DNA of 64,000 nucleotides from Halichoerus grypus. Lineage: Eukaryota; Chordata; Mammalia; Carnivora; Phocidae. Location of the stretch: contig NC_135724.1 in NCBI RefSeq assembly GCF_964656455.1, positions 9,353,466 to 9,417,465 on the forward strand, read 5' to 3'. Below, piece after piece: positions 9,250-21,757 of this stretch. A program made the translations under genes and the position numbers. Below the pieces are notes generated by a model. The model saw only the letters and a list, made by a program, of their open reading frames with translations, was not told where the DNA came from and did not search any database. Position 1 is the stretch's first letter. The number at the start of each line of letters is the position of its first letter.

Positions 9250-10630
9250 AGAATCAACATTAGCAATAATATATTTCTAGTTGAGGGAGATACAATAATT
9301 TTCTTTATACAATCATTATTACTTTTGCTCTTTATTCTTGCATTCAAACAAAAAAACTATAGAAAATACATTTTAGAGATCAATGCTATATCATTCTTAA
9401 TGTAAATTAGTCAATATAATGAAGTATATAAAACATTATTTTGTGAGAAGAGGATGTAGCCGGAGCCTTAATATTAAATGTTAGGGAAAAAAGTGACAGG
9501 ATACACTTCAGGGCACACAATAGTTGAATGAGTCATTCTGTCTTAGTAAACAGATGTGTCCCTCATCAGTATCCTTGAAAACTTCATTTGGGAGAATGTT
9601 ATGAGCTTTTGTGATTATAAAAGCATCACCTTGAGCTTAAAAATTATCTTTATTTGTTTAATTCATCATTGAAAGTTTAAACAAAAATCCTATCTGATTT
9701 CTATTTTATGATTTTATATCAGAGCTGACAACCAGAGGATAGCTTTTTAAATTTCCCAAAGAAGATCATCAGGCTGCATGTAAGACAGTGCTGCTAAGAA
9801 ATAGAACAGAATGTCATCCTTTCTAATAGTATTATACTTAAAAAAAACCAACTAAAAACAGAAGCCAAAAAAAAAAAAAAAAAAAACCCAGTTGTGTTCA
9901 ATATGCATAATTTTCATAAATATGCATGAGGATGCTCTTCAAAAATGCAAAGGAATCAAAGCATTAACAAATCTCTAAGTAGATAGAGAGAGGACTAGAC
10001 ATGGGACATGTGAACAGGTACATTATAGAACACAACCAATTCTGGAATAGAGATGAGGTGTTTTTGTTGAAGTGAGTCTGGAATACTTCGTTGGATCTAG
10101 CAGGGTAACAAAGCCATCCACCGCCCTGAGTCACTACATTGTCATTTACAGTGCCTAGCCGAGTCTAGGTCAGTCCATATGAATATTTTTGGTATACCAA
10201 GAACTTTTGGCCTTCAAAGTATAATATGACTTTATTTTAAAGCAAAATATAGGAGAAGAAATATGTAACTTTAAAGTTTAATATGGAAGAAACAAGGGCT
10301 AAGAGCTGGATGGTCCGAATGGAGTCTTAGTGCATTCTTGTCAATTTTCCTAAAAGTATTTGAGAAACAGGATTTCAGAGGAAATATTTTTGATCTTAAT
10401 CTTTTCATTGTCAGATGTTAAATTCTACCTCCCATACACAAAAATTTTGTGCATTTCAGTTTTATGCTGTGCTTCCCTGATTGCCATTTAGGTTTGATTA
10501 TGATTTTTTTTTACTATATTTCTATTAGAAATCCCTATCATTTTCTTAGAATTTCTTTCTATATTCTGGATACTAATACTGTCTTGCTTATATGTGCTGC
10601 AAACATAGTATCTCAGTTCCTAGCTTACCT
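9250..10630. other. Unassigned, apparently unique DNA
   Basis: AT-rich. A 20-A run lies at 9867-9886. The small plus-strand open frame at 10449-10634 has no recognisable domain. No supported gene. Confidence 0.4.
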
Positions 10631-11020
10631 TTAATTGTCTTATGGTAAATTTTGATGAACAAAAGCCTCAAATTACAATATATTTATTATTTTATTTATC
10701 TTTTCTGTTATAGTTTTGGTTTTCTATCTTGAGAAAGCTCCCCCTATTCAAATTTGAGAAGAGCAGTCTCCTGTATGTGCTTCTAAATGCTTTAAAGTTT
10801 TGCTTTCATATTTAGTGACCTAGAAGAAATTTTTTTGGTATCGTTTAAAGTGGGAACAAAAAGCAAATTATTTTTCACAGGGAAAATTAGCTATTCTACT
10901 ATCCTAGAATAAGTGGTCCCCTGTTTCATCTATCAAATATCCATTTACATATTGGTCTGTTTCTGTACTCTCTAAGCTGTTCCAATGTTCAATTTGTTTA
11001 TCTTCTAATAACACTCTTCT
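10631..11020 (-). mobile_element. Ancient L1 ORF2 fragment
   Basis: Antisense L1 blocks in order: TTTAAAGTTTTGCTTTCATATT near 10793, a GGTATCGTTTAAAGTGGG-like block near 10837, CATCTATCAAATATCC near 10928 and a CATATTGGTCTGTTTCTG-like block near 10948. This corresponds to the C-terminal part of ORF2. No open frame survives. Confidence 0.55.
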
Positions 11021-11785
11021 CTCTTGTGGCAACACTAAGATTATGGAATCTTGGTGTCCGGTAGAAAACGAAACATTTGCTTGAAGGTCACATAGATGGT
11101 AAAAACCAAAATTGTCGTCAAGGAGAATTACAAGTGAGCCTCAGTATTAATTTGTTTGATCTGAAATTCACTGAATAGACCCTCCTTTCATCCAAACAGC
11201 GAATTTTTAATAAAAAGTTGGTGTAAGAGAGAATGTTACCAGATCGAGAATTCTTTAGTCAGGAAAGCAAAGAACACTATTCTCTATGAGAGTCAAGATC
11301 CTTCTTGGCAAGAAATGCAGCTCTTTAGATCTGACTTGTACATTCGAAGCAGGGAAACTCAGAAGCACTACAGGATCATGTAGGAGTTTAGAGAAAGTGC
11401 ATGTTGGAGCACATTTTAGCTCCTGGTCCAAGAGCAGAAGACAACTTAGGGCACCAAAGTAAATAAAGGTTTCATGCCATGCAAAATGTACAGAAGACAA
11501 TATTTGCCTCTCTACTTTCTAAGAGGGCACCTAGCATGATACAGAATGCCTTTTATTCTCTAAAGGTAGAAAAAGTAAGCATAATGAAAAATATTTAGAA
11601 AATTATTTCTGGCAAGGGATGTGGCTACATCAGCCCTGCTAAATTATACCGTAAATCGGATTATTCTTTTTGGCATGTCATAATATCTCCCATGTCAAAA
11701 TAAACACAAAACAAAAATCAGTAAACCAACCAAACACACAAATAAATAAGCAAAGATTTAAAAAAGCCCCAAAACTTTTCTTGAC
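11021..11785. other. Unassigned, apparently unique DNA
   Basis: Contains an 81-codon minus-strand frame (11255-11500) with no recognisable domain. No repeat recognised. Confidence 0.35.
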
Positions 11786-11789
11786 CACA

Positions 11790-12290
11790 TCAACCTCCAT
11801 CCACTCAATTTCTCTCTCCCTCCTTCTAGGAAAAGTTTCACAGTGTTGTTCCATACTGGCTGTCTCCGTCTTTCCATTCTCCCTTAAATGAATTTAAATC
11901 AGGCTTTTCCCCAACACTTCAGCGAAAATTCCCTAATCGAGGTCACTAATGACCACATTGTCATACCCAATAGCTGACCCTCAGTCTTCATGTTGTTCTA
12001 ACCGTAAGTTGATAAAGCTGATCTCTTTCCTGAAGTAGTTTCTTCACTTTGCTTCTATGACACCACATTCTCCTGGTTCTATTTGTCTTGTTTCTCCCTT
12101 CTCTTCAGTCCTCATTGTAAGATCCTCCACCTTTCAGAAGTTTTTCTTTCTTTGTTCCCATATTATTTGCTATAGTCAGTCCCATGACCTTGAATTCCAT
12201 CTTTCCTAGTGGGGGCATAACAGCTGCCCAGGACGTGTCCAGGGCCTCATACAAGAATTTCCATTCCCATATTTCATTTCCTCCTTTTCC
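11790..12290 (+). mobile_element. L2 LINE relic, reverse transcriptase region
   Basis: Diverged L2 (CR1-clade LINE) in plus orientation. Diagnostic blocks are GAGGTCACTAATGACCACATTG near 11940 and CTATGACACCACATTCTCCTGG near 12054, the second from the part coding the conserved RT segment. Multiple stops and indels. Confidence 0.6.
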
Positions 12291-12329
12291 TCTTTTAACC
12301 ATCATATTCCTTTCCATTCAGTGAAACCC

Positions 12330-14460
12330 TTTAAACACTTCTGTTCAATGTATCACTAGAATGTAGACTTCTCTTGTTGTTAATTAATCCTGCATTCATT
12401 AGATTCCAATGAGGTAACTTACTACTTGTAAAATTGGATTTATGGAAGTATGAGATGTATATGAGAAAAAATGTATATGAGAAATGTACATAAGAAAAAA
12501 ATATATGAGATGTGAGGGGTATTACATAAATACAGTTAGATTGAAATTTTGACAAAAAAGAGTAAGTCAAACTATTTTAATAATCACATTGCTCTTAATA
12601 TTAAAAAAACTTTTTAAGAACATTCTTCCAGTATATGGTAAACTTAGTTTATGATTAATAGGTGCTGTGAATGTGTAGTAATCTCATGTGTAAACTTTGT
12701 AGACGCAAGCACTGTATTTCCATCACTCACGACTCATTTTTGAACCTAACGTCCAGTGGTTCTTGAATAGCTTTCTAAATTGCTCAGCGAATCACCAATA
12801 AAAGGATAGAAGGTAACTTCATAGACATAAGTTATAAATTTATGATATTTCAAATATGTACTGGTTACCTTCTATGAGAAACATTAATGTTCAGACATTT
12901 AAACAAAAATAGAGTTACTTCTGTGCATATAAATTGACAAATTACTTTTTGGCACTTCTAATTTACAGCAGTCCTTGTATAAAAGAGAAATGTGAATGTC
13001 TCTTTCTTCCTACTTTTGAATCTACATACAGATTAATTTCCCTGCTTAGTAAAGTGGATTTATCAATCATTCATGCCTCTAAATGTCAAATGCTAAGAGC
13101 ACAGCATACAATACGATTTTATTCTTTTGTTGTTTAAAAGAAAATGAATTTTCTCTTTGAAGAAAAGAAAAGAAAATATTTTAAAATAACATTTCTCAGT
13201 TTAAGAAATCACTTAGGAATAGCATTATTCCTAACACAATAAAGTGATTCTTTCTCCAAAAAATGGATTTACAGGAAGATTTAAACATAGATTAATTCTA
13301 TTTAGATGATGTTTTGTTATGTAAAATAAAGTTTGCATTTTGATACTAAGGTTACTTTGCACATCTTGGTTGATCATTCTCTTAAATCTTTCATTTACTT
13401 TTGTTTATATTATAATAACACACATATATATGTATATAGTTCTTTGTTCTTTCCTGTGAATAAAATTTGGCAAGTATTTTACTGCTTCTGCAACTAATGA
13501 TGCTGGCTAGTTTTATTTAGATGTTTTAAGTAACTAAGTAGGAGCTCACCAGGGGGTTAGCATTTTACCAATGGGTCAGATCAAACAATTGCCTTTTCCC
13601 TGGCCTCATTGAGTTCTGTTAATGGGGAACTATACTTTTATTGAGATAAAATATCAAGATCTTGATTATTTGTGGCTCCTAAAGAGACCACAACACTTTT
13701 CACTAGGGAATAATAGTTTGCTAAATTTGACAACTTAGCTTTAACATAAATAATTATATTCTCTTTTAATTCCTTTCTTCTTTTTGTCTCAGTATTATAT
13801 TATTACTTACCACCATTTTTCATATAGAGATAATCTTATATAACCCATGCCTAATGTTGTCTGTGTTTTCAAAATAGATTGATGAAATTATTATTTTTAT
13901 GTCTATCTAGACTGAAAAATGGAGTTCAGGCATATTCTAACCTTCCTTTTGTTGTTTCTGTATTTCTTGGTGAATAGAAAATATCTGAATATAGTATAGT
14001 CTTGTACATCAAGATGGCTCATGTCTAGATTCCATCTCAAATGGGAAAAATCTTGATTGACAGCTTGGAAACTTTCTGATTTACAATAAGATAAGCAAAG
14101 GTTTGAGGTAGGCATGTTGCTTGTGGGTTGATACTCAGGTATCAAACCTGGATATGATACAAGAGCAATGAATACTTAACTCCTACGAGGATGGACAGCT
14201 GGTGTGGCAAAATAATAGGAATAAATTATTAATCTAGAAAAAAAATGGAACTGGAATGAATGCAGTTATCTGATAATACTGTTTTGATTTTTAAGCTTAA
14301 ACTATTGTCGTCATGCATGCAAATAGAATGTGATTGTCAGTCCTGAAAAAATAAATCATACCTCTATACTTCATACTTTGCTTATCATTACCATTGTTTT
14401 ACCTACTTGATCGTCTTCATAGAGTTCTTGGTTTAAGGTTTAAAATTATTGGAGTAATAT
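12330..14460. other. Unassigned, apparently unique AT-rich DNA
   Basis: Short open frames on both strands (for example 12331-12570 minus, 12934-13137 plus, 13903-14145 minus) show no recognisable domain. No repeat recognised except short A/T runs. Confidence 0.4.
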
Positions 14461-14478
14461 TTTAAAAGCAGGGAAGCT

Positions 14479-14677
14479 AGGGCACCTGGGTGGCTCAGAT
14501 GGTTAAGTAACTGCCTTCGGCTCAGGTCATGATCCTGGAGTCCCTGGATCGAGTCCCGCATCGGGCTCCCTGCTCGGCAGGGAGTCTGCTTCTCCCTCTG
14601 ACCCTAACCCCTCTCATGTGCTCTCTCTCATTCTCTCTCTCTCTCAAATAAATAAATAAAATCTAAAAAAAAAAAAA
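14479..14677 (+). mobile_element. CAN-SINE
   Basis: Plus-strand copy, head GGGCACCTGGGTGGCTCAG, with a 17-A tail. The perfect 13-bp TSD AAAAGCAGGGAAG is at 14464-14476 and 14678-14690; its A's merge with the tail. Confidence 0.96.
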
Positions 14678-14794
14678 AAAAGCAGGGAAGTTATTTGTAA
14701 CAATGCCCATGGTTAAAAGCCATAATTTGGCTTTGTCACTGGTTGCTTGGCAAAAATTTACTGAAATCTGCCTCAGGAAATACTCCACTAAATC

Positions 14795-14900
14795 TTCTCC
14801 TTCATGATCTCACTGCAACCTCGTAACAACCCACTGAGACAGACAGTGATTTTTATATTTTTCAGATAAGAAACTATATGATGTTCATTTAAATAACTTT
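14795..14900 (-). mobile_element. MIR relic
   Basis: Antisense MIR blocks: CTCACTGCAACCTCGTAACAAC then CCCACTGAGACAGACAGTG, TATTTTTCAGATAAGAAACT. About 100 bp of the core and 3' part survive. Confidence 0.5.
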
Positions 14901-15374
14901 CCCTCTAAATTTGAACATTCCTGAAGCAATATCACTCCAAATGGTTAAGAGCTATGTCATTATTAATGTTACCTTCATTACAAGACAGAAAATGTCAGAG
15001 AAGATGCGACACCCGGTTCTGCTTCTCTCTCCTGCCCCGAGGCATCAAGCCAAGGTTGGCTTGCCTGTTCCATCTCTTTGCAAGACACACATTGCCTACG
15101 CCACAGGCTTTTCAGTCAACCTGAAGATTTTGAATTGCCAACCACTGCTCTCTGTACCTTGACATGATTCCAGGCTTCCCACACCTTTCTGTCCATCTGT
15201 TAGAGCTTCTCCCTCTTATTAACATGACAATAGAACCCCTTACCCAGACTTCCTATCACCATCAAGCAGGAAAGAGAACCCAGAACAGATATAGACCCAT
15301 TTTTTTGCTGCATTTCTCAATAGTTTTAATCCATGCTTTACTACTCAAGAAGATTTTTGTTGAACTTTAGTCTG
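14901..15374. other. Unassigned, apparently unique DNA
   Basis: Two adjacent plus-strand open frames (14911-15162 of 83 codons, 15164-15370 of 68 codons) show no recognisable domain. Probably chance frames. Confidence 0.35.
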
Positions 15375-15500
15375 TGTATTCATTTATACAGGGAGTTATT
15401 GGGCATTTATTTGCATCAAACACTGTGCTATATAATGATTAAGCAAAAACAGATATGTTTCCTTCCTTATGAAGCTTATAGTTTAGGAGGGAAGAAAGTC
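15375..15500 (-). mobile_element. L2 LINE 3' end relic
   Basis: Antisense of the L2 tail: GGGCATTTATTTGCATC, AACACTGTGCTATATAATG, CTTATGAAGCTTATAGTTTA. Diverged but in order. Confidence 0.5.
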
Positions 15501-16489
15501 CTTTTATAATGAATAACACTTTTCATTATAAAATAGTAGCTTCAAATTATAAAAACAATTCAGAATTTATTCACTTCTCAAGAGCAAAGGAAGAAAAAAA
15601 AAGAAGACAAAAAAGAAAAAAAAGTTATAATATTAAATAGGAGGTTTTGTTTTGCTATTTGCATGCACAGACCTTTGTCCTCTTCTGGTCCCTTTATGAA
15701 ACATCACTCTGACATGCCACTTCAAGAAGCATTACTGTTAGGCTGTGAGGTCTCCCAGGCAAGGGGCCACACTTGACTACTTTTGTATACTTTGTATTGC
15801 TTAAGTTACTGGAAAATATTGCCTAGAATTTCTTTCAAGTTTGAAGTGTTTACAACTGTACAGAAACAACATGTATTAATGATTGTGATAAATTCTGTGA
15901 CGTATCATTCTATCACTAAATAGGCTTAGTGTTAACAGATAGCCTTTTTTGACATGATTTATTTCAATATTTCATATGTGACTGCCAAGTAGATAACACT
16001 TATTGTTGATCTACATACTCCATAAAAGATCATGGTGAAAGGTAGGGACAGGGTATTATTTATTATCTCTTAATTAAGATTTTTTTCAATAATCTCATCA
16101 CATGTTTTGTGTTTGTTAAAGGCATGGAATGAAGATATACTATGTATGAACCCAAATCAATATATGTGAAAGAAAAAACACTTTCATAGAACTAATTGCA
16201 CATGGATAATGTTGAATTGAAATTATATTAAAAGTTTCTTAAGCTAAAAAATAATTGATACCATGTACAAATAAGACCAAAACCTAAACATTGATGATCT
16301 GCAGTTAACACTAACCATGAATAAAAATAAGTAGTGAGAAATTAATTTTGAAAACTCAACTTTCAGTCACCCCAAACTGACGATACTGTAGCTCAATTTT
16401 TACAAAGTTGACAAAGAAAACTATTATTTTTGTTGTGTAATACTCAAAATCTATGTTTCTGGTAACATATGGCTTAAAAATTGCAGTTA
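15501..16489. other. Mostly unassigned DNA; possible L2 tail at 15725-15800
   Basis: An A-rich tract lies at 15592-15625. The run CTGTGAGGTCTCCCAGGCAAG at about 15742 followed by TTTTGTATACTTTGTATTGC resembles the plus-strand L2 3' end but is short. Otherwise nothing recognised. Confidence 0.35.
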
Positions 16490-16570
16490 CATGTTGAAAT
16501 TCTGGCTTTACTGTTTAATCATTGTGTGACTTTATTTAAGTTAATAAATAGTAATTAATTTGAAATTTGA
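16490..16570 (+). mobile_element. Possible MIR core fragment
   Basis: AATTCTGGCTTTACTG then ATCATTGTGTGACTTTATTTAAG resembles the MIR core (CCACTTACTAGCTGTGTGACC region). Short and diverged. Confidence 0.35.
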
Positions 16571-17640
16571 GTAAATATATTAAAATACGGATTGTAGGGA
16601 AAAAACAAATCCAACCTGAGGTATACAAGAGACAACTAAAACAAACTGATATAGAAAGGGTAAAGTTAAATGATAAAACAGTAGACAGATACAAAGTCAA
16701 ACTAAAGTTCATTTTAAACAGAGTGTATTTTAAGTAAAAAAAGAAATATATGAGAAGAGGGAGTCTCTGACCTTTATTTCCATTGTAGAAGGAGTTTACT
16801 CATAATAGTGCTACACTTTTTACATTCACTTATTAACCATGTGATGTGGCTTCGACATATAGAAAGGTACTGTTAGAAAAATAGACACGGGTTTAAAATA
16901 ATTATGAGACAATTTTGCATATCTTTGGTCTTTGACAGAGCAAACAGTAAAGAAATGATAAAATGTACTCAAAGAAAATGAACTGTTTGCAGATAAGGGA
17001 AACATTTATCATAATTTGTGTCCTCCATGCCTTGTTTTTGAGTACCACTTTTTAAAATAAAAAAGATAATGAAGAAAATGTGACATTCCGCAAACCAGGA
17101 ATAACCAAGCTGCAATGTTCTTATAAAAATTCAGTGAAGCTTGATCCCAACTACAATGTATAAAGAACAAATAAGAGCAACAAAAATACCAAGAAATACC
17201 TCAATCATGAAAGAATTTTTAAATAATTATTTTGGATCAAAGAGAAAACAAAAATATAATTATAGAATAGTTTGAAACTAACAATAAAGAGAACACTACT
17301 ACAAATAAAAACTAATAAAGCCCATCTAACAAACATGCTTAGTGTTAAATACATGTAAAATTAGTGTATAATTTTTTATATAAAATTAGTGTACCCACAA
17401 TCCATTAAATGGTGAGCTAAGTATGTGAAACTCAAAACTCGTATCATGCCATCACGTGTCTTCTTCCAGGCTTATTTTGTTCTTGTAAGTAATGCTTTTT
17501 CAAGTTTTAAAAACATGTTTTATAAACCTAAGAGTTAATTAAATTATAGAAAGTTAAAAAGCAGAATATGTTTGGTTCCTGTTCAGAATGTTTTAATTCA
17601 TACATGTAATACATACCTTCAGATATTACTAATGATACAT
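16571..17640. other. AT-rich DNA, possibly decayed L1
   Basis: The stretch around 17200-17300 (GGATCAAAGAGAAAACAAAA, then GTTTGAAACTAACAATAAAGAG) resembles a plus-strand L1 ORF2 segment. The rest is unassigned. Confidence 0.3.
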
Positions 17641-17663
17641 GCAAGTGACTTAAAAGTGGTTCA

Positions 17664-17864
17664 GGGGTGCCTGGGTGGCTCAGTCGGTTAAGTGTCCAAC
17701 TCGATTTAGGCTCAGGTCATGATCTCAGGGTGGTGAGATTGAGCCCCAGGTCTGGCTCCACGCTGGGTGGAGAGCCTTCTTGGAGCTCTTCCTCTCCTTC
17801 TCACTCTGCCCCTACATGCCCTCTATGCCCTCTCTCTCTCAAAAAACCCCCAAAAACAAAAAAC
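17664..17864 (+). mobile_element. CAN-SINE
   Basis: Plus-strand copy, head GGGGTGCCTGGGTGGCTCAG, of the older subtype with CAGGGTGGTGAGATTGAGCC. TSD AAAAGTGGTTCA (17652-17663) and AAAAGTGCTTCA (17865-17876), one mismatch. Confidence 0.95.
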
Positions 17865-17879
17865 AAAAGTGCTTCAAAG

Positions 17880-19093
17880 TTCACTCTAATTTAAAACGTT
17901 GAAAAATTGTTCAGTTGAAAATAAGTAAATTGAAAAATTCAGTTGAAGGTGTCATCTATTCTTGGGTGGGGGGAGATCTCAGAGCTCTGTAGACATACTA
18001 TTTTAGGAAAAAGAAAGCTATGACTCAAGCAAAACCATTTCTATTTCAATAAGTAGTGAAAAGCATGCTGCAATTTCGTTTAACTACAGTTCTCCATCTC
18101 ATCCATAAAAATACTAGGAGTTATTTTATTAATGTTTTCAGAAGTCAAGATTGAGAATGTGAGGCTGAATTTAGTATTTCAACCTTAACAAAAGAAACAT
18201 TATTTTTGTTACACATGGCTTAATCATTGAAACAGCCATTGATATACCATCATCATTTAATTATTGATGTTTAATGGTCTACTAATATATGGCTATCATT
18301 TAATCACTGATGCTTTTTCTAAACTACTTACTTACCCAATCTAAGTTTCTAAAATGGGACGTTAAAAAGTGAGACATTTTTGTATTATGTCTTGGGAGCT
18401 TTTCTCCCCAATATCCATTATTTCTGTAAGTACCCTGGACTTGTTGGTTTTTTTCATGATTCTTTTTGTATTTTTTCCAGCACCGGGGAAATAACTTATC
18501 TTTTATTTAAAGCAGTGCCCAGTTGAGGGGGTGAGGAGGTTATAGGAGTATATGACACATCAAAATGGTAGACAAAAAGGGATAAACAAAATTTGAAAGA
18601 ACATATTCAATAAGCCATGTAATTCTATATTAAAGAAAAAAAAAACAAGAAAAAGTATTATGTTCTGTATTGCAAACTACAGAAAAAGAAAGCTCCACAA
18701 AATTCATCTTTTCTCATAGAAATGTAAGAAAGAGCACAAATTCTCACATGAGGCTCATCAAGATCAGTATTTACAGTGTAGAGGTAAAATAATATTAGAT
18801 TTATTGAAGGTTGTAAAACAAATAAATATATGCACAATGAATTAAACAAAATAAATAATGCTATAGGTAAATTAAATTATTTTCTGTAAAATGTTAATTT
18901 TATTTCCAAGTATGTGCCTTATTTTTTCAAGTGAATATTAAGTCATTATGACATAATTCTTAATTGAATCTTTTGGACCTAATGCCAAATGCATGGCATC
19001 ATTAGGCATATCTTTTGACCTAGGAAAAACATGAAAAGATTACTGAGACACTAAAGACACCCTGAAGCAAAAAAGGATTGGGAATCGTGGCTC
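17880..19093. other. Unassigned, apparently unique AT-rich DNA
   Basis: No gene or repeat recognised. The minus-strand frame at 18658-18849 is short and without features. An A-rich tract lies at 18633-18656. Confidence 0.4.
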
Positions 19094-19104
19094 AAGCCCC
19101 TTTA

Positions 19105-19226
19105 TTTATTATTTTTTTAAAGACTTTATTTGTCTTTAATCTCAACACCCAACATGGAGTTTGAGTTTACAGCCCCAAGAGCAAGAGTTGCATGCTCCAC
19201 CAGCTAAGCCAGCCAGGTGACCCACA
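19105..19226 (-). mobile_element. Short tRNA-Lys SINE of a different subtype
   Basis: Only about 120 bp. The minus strand reads GGGTCACCTGGCTGGCTTAG, then GGAGCATGCAACTCTTG, CATGTTGGGTGTTGAG and a short tail. It therefore has the tRNA-like part but lacks the long pyrimidine-rich part of the other copies. TSD AAGCCCCTTTA (19094-19104) and AAACCCCTTTA (19227-19237), one mismatch. It is an older CAN-SINE lineage, more like the tRNA-Lys parent. Confidence 0.85.
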
Positions 19227-19329
19227 AACCCCTTTAGACGAAACCTTATTCAGGATACTTCACTGAGCAATTATAAACACACTTGGGAAGATTGAAAAAA
19301 AAAAATAGAAAGCTTCAGTAAAGATTTAG

Positions 19330-21001
19330 AAAGTCTCAGCAAAGAAATAGAAGTTATAAAGAAAAACTAAATTAAGTATGAGAAATGACAAAATGCAATA
19401 ACCTACATAAAAAGCTGAGTGGATGGGCTGTGTGACAGAATTGATAGAGAAAAGAATCAATGAACTGAAGATGTAGCAACAGAAATTACCTGATGTGATC
19501 CACGGAAAGAAAACAGATTAAGGAATCTGAAGAGAGTCTCAGGGACATGTGGGACCACAACAAAAGATTCAGTGTTCATGCCCTCAATGTCTCAGCAAAA
19601 CACCAGAAAGAAATTAGGGCTAAAAAGTTACTTGAAGAAATAATGGCTGAAAAATAATCCCAAATTTGTCATGAGACATAGACCTATAGATTCAAGAGGC
19701 TTAGTGTACCTCAAACAGTATAAATTCAAACTCATGTCAGGACATATCAAAATAAAATATTTGAAAACTATAGACAAAGAAAATACCTTGAAAACTATCA
19801 GTGAAGAGTAACATCTGCCTATAGAAGAGTTTAAAAAAATGTGAATGACAGAGGATTTTTAACAAAGAAACAGAGTGGGCACAATATTTATTAAATGCTA
19901 CAGTAAAAGAAATGTCAACCCAGAACCTTATATCCATCAAAAATATTATTGAAGAGTGAGGGGGAAACCAAAATATTCTCAGATAAAGGAAAAGTAAGAG
20001 AATTTGTAATCAGCAGATTTAGCCTAAAAAAACAACCAAAGGAAGTTCTCTGAATGGAAAGGGAACCATTCATTCATTCACCCATTCAATCATTCATTCA
20101 TTCTTTTTGGAATAGTTGAAAGGAAGAAAGAACTAGGTAACCAGAAATATGGGTAACTACCATAGGCATTTCCCTTCCCATTGAGATTTCTAAATTACTT
20201 TTGATGCTAAGAAAAACTGTTAAGACTTTCTGGTATGTTTCTACTTATATGTAGAGGAAATTTTTTGAAGACAGTTATATTATAAATGAGGGAAGGTAAA
20301 GGAATTAAAAAGACTTAAGATTTCTGGATTACATTCAGCTGGTAAGAGGATGACATCGGTAGACTGTCATAAATTATGTGCATATAATATGTGGAGCAAT
20401 CAGTTAAAAAAAAAGCTATACAAAGAGATACACTCAAAATATAGAGAAATCAAATGAGACTTTAAAAAAGTTCAAGTAACTCACAGGATGGCGTAAAAGA
20501 ACAGAAAAACAAAATGAATGCATTAACTTATATTTCAAAATAATCCACTAATTAAGGGAGAAGCTACAATGAAAATTAGAAAATTTTTTTGTACTCAATA
20601 ATATTGAAAATGCAACATAGCAAAACTCATAAGAAGCATTAAAGTCATGGTTAGAGGCTAATTAATAGTACTACATGCATATATTGCAAAAGAAATGCTA
20701 GAAATCAATTAACTAAAGAAATATCCCCATAAGTCAGTGTGCATGAACAAATAAACAAACAAATCCAAAGAAAATACCAGTAAAAAAAATAATGAAAATG
20801 AGAACACAAGTCAATGTAATACTCACCAAACCCAAAAGATCAAGAAATCTAAAATTTTGTTGCTTAAAAACATTGATTGACATTAATTATGAGACATAAT
20901 TTCACAAAATTATAAGAAGATCTTGGCAAGATTGATCAAGACTAGAAGACAAAATGACAAGGAATAAGTGTCAAGAAAAAAAGGGGGGGTCAAATACAGA
21001 G
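19330..21001 (+). mobile_element. Ancient L1/HAL1 relic: ORF1, spacer and start of ORF2
   Basis: Plus-strand order matches L1M/HAL1: ORF1 coiled-coil and RRM region from about 19330 (GCTGAGTGGATGGGC, GAATCAATGAACTGAAGAT, GAAGAAATAATGGCTGAAAA), the ORF1 C-terminal part near 19850-20050 (GTCAACCCAGAACCTTATATCC, TTCTCAGATAAAGGAAAAG), the spacer near 20220-20470 (AGCTATACAAAGAGATACACTC) and ORF2-like sequence from about 20570. Stops and indels occur throughout. It is interrupted at 21002 by an MLT1A LTR. Confidence 0.7.
20069..20103. repeat. (CATT)n short tandem repeat
   Basis: Imperfect CATT units within the L1/HAL1 spacer, interrupted by CCCATTCAAT. Confidence 0.85.
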
Positions 21002-21336
21002 TGTCTTAGTGTGTTCAGGCTGCTATAACAAAATATGCTAAACTGGGTGGCTTATAAAGAAGATAAATTTATTTTTCACAGTTCTGGAGGCTGGGAAGTC
21101 CAAGACAAAAGTGTTAACAGATTTGATGTATGGTGAGGCTCTGCCTCCTGGTTCATAGATGGCCATTTTCTCGCTGTTCCTCACATAGGAGGAAGGGCAA
21201 AGAGCTCTCTGCAGTCTCTCTGATAAGGGGACTAATTCCATCCCCATGATTGCCACCAACCCTAACAACCATTGCATTGGGGAATACATTTCAACACATG
21301 AATTTGCAGGGGGACACAAACATTTAGTCCATAGCA
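21002..21336 (-). mobile_element. MLT1A-type MaLR LTR
   Basis: Antisense LTR from TGTCTTAGTGTGTTCAGGC to ACATTTAGTCCATAGCA. Middle landmarks are CAGTTCTGGAGGCTGGGAAG and CTTTCTGATAAGGGGAC-like sequence, and an internal part before CATTGGGG is deleted or diverged. The 99-codon minus-strand open frame at 21038-21337 lies in the LTR and is not a gene. No 5-bp TSD is visible. Confidence 0.85.
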
Positions 21337-21529
21337 TGTATCCTATATAGAGATTTTTTAAAATGAGGAATTATTGCTCAATATGTATAAAGTTTCAGTC
21401 ATACAAGATGAATGATTTCTAGAGAGCTGCTATACAACATAGTACATATAGTTATCAACATAGTACTGTTATGTTAAGAAGATAGTCCTCATATCAAGTG
21501 TTCTTTTTTTTGAATATTTTGATAAGAAT

Positions 21530-21702
21530 TTTATTTTTTTAATTTTTAAACTTTAAATTCAATTAATTAACATATATTATTAGTTTCAGAAGTGGAAGTC
21601 AACAATTTATCAGTCTTATATAACACCCAGTGTCCATTACATCATGTGCTGTCCTTAATGTCTATCACCCAGTTTCCCCATCCCTCCACGCCCCTCCCCA
21701 TT
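21530..21702 (-). mobile_element. Young carnivore-type L1 3' tail, strongly 5'-truncated
   Basis: Antisense L1 3' UTR of about 170 bp: ATTCAATTAATTAACATATAT, TATAACACCCAGTGTCC, CATCACATG-like and CACCCAGTTTCCCCATCC. Same region of the element as at 28039 and 43085. No convincing TSD. Confidence 0.75.
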
Positions 21703-21715
21703 GAGTGTTATTACC

Positions 21716-21718
<3 letters not shown>

Positions 21719-21755
<37 letters not shown>
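21719..21755. repeat. (AC)18 microsatellite
   Basis: Uninterrupted AC dinucleotide run at the junction of the young L1 tail and the older L1. Confidence 0.98.

Positions 21756-21757
<2 letters not shown>

Noticed and set aside
10303..10330. GCTGGATGGTCCGAATGG, resembling the start of Y RNA
   Set aside because: The match stops after about 10 bases, with no Y RNA 3' part, A-tail or flanking repeats.
21038..21337. 99-codon minus-strand open frame
   Set aside because: Contained in the MLT1A LTR, which has no coding role.
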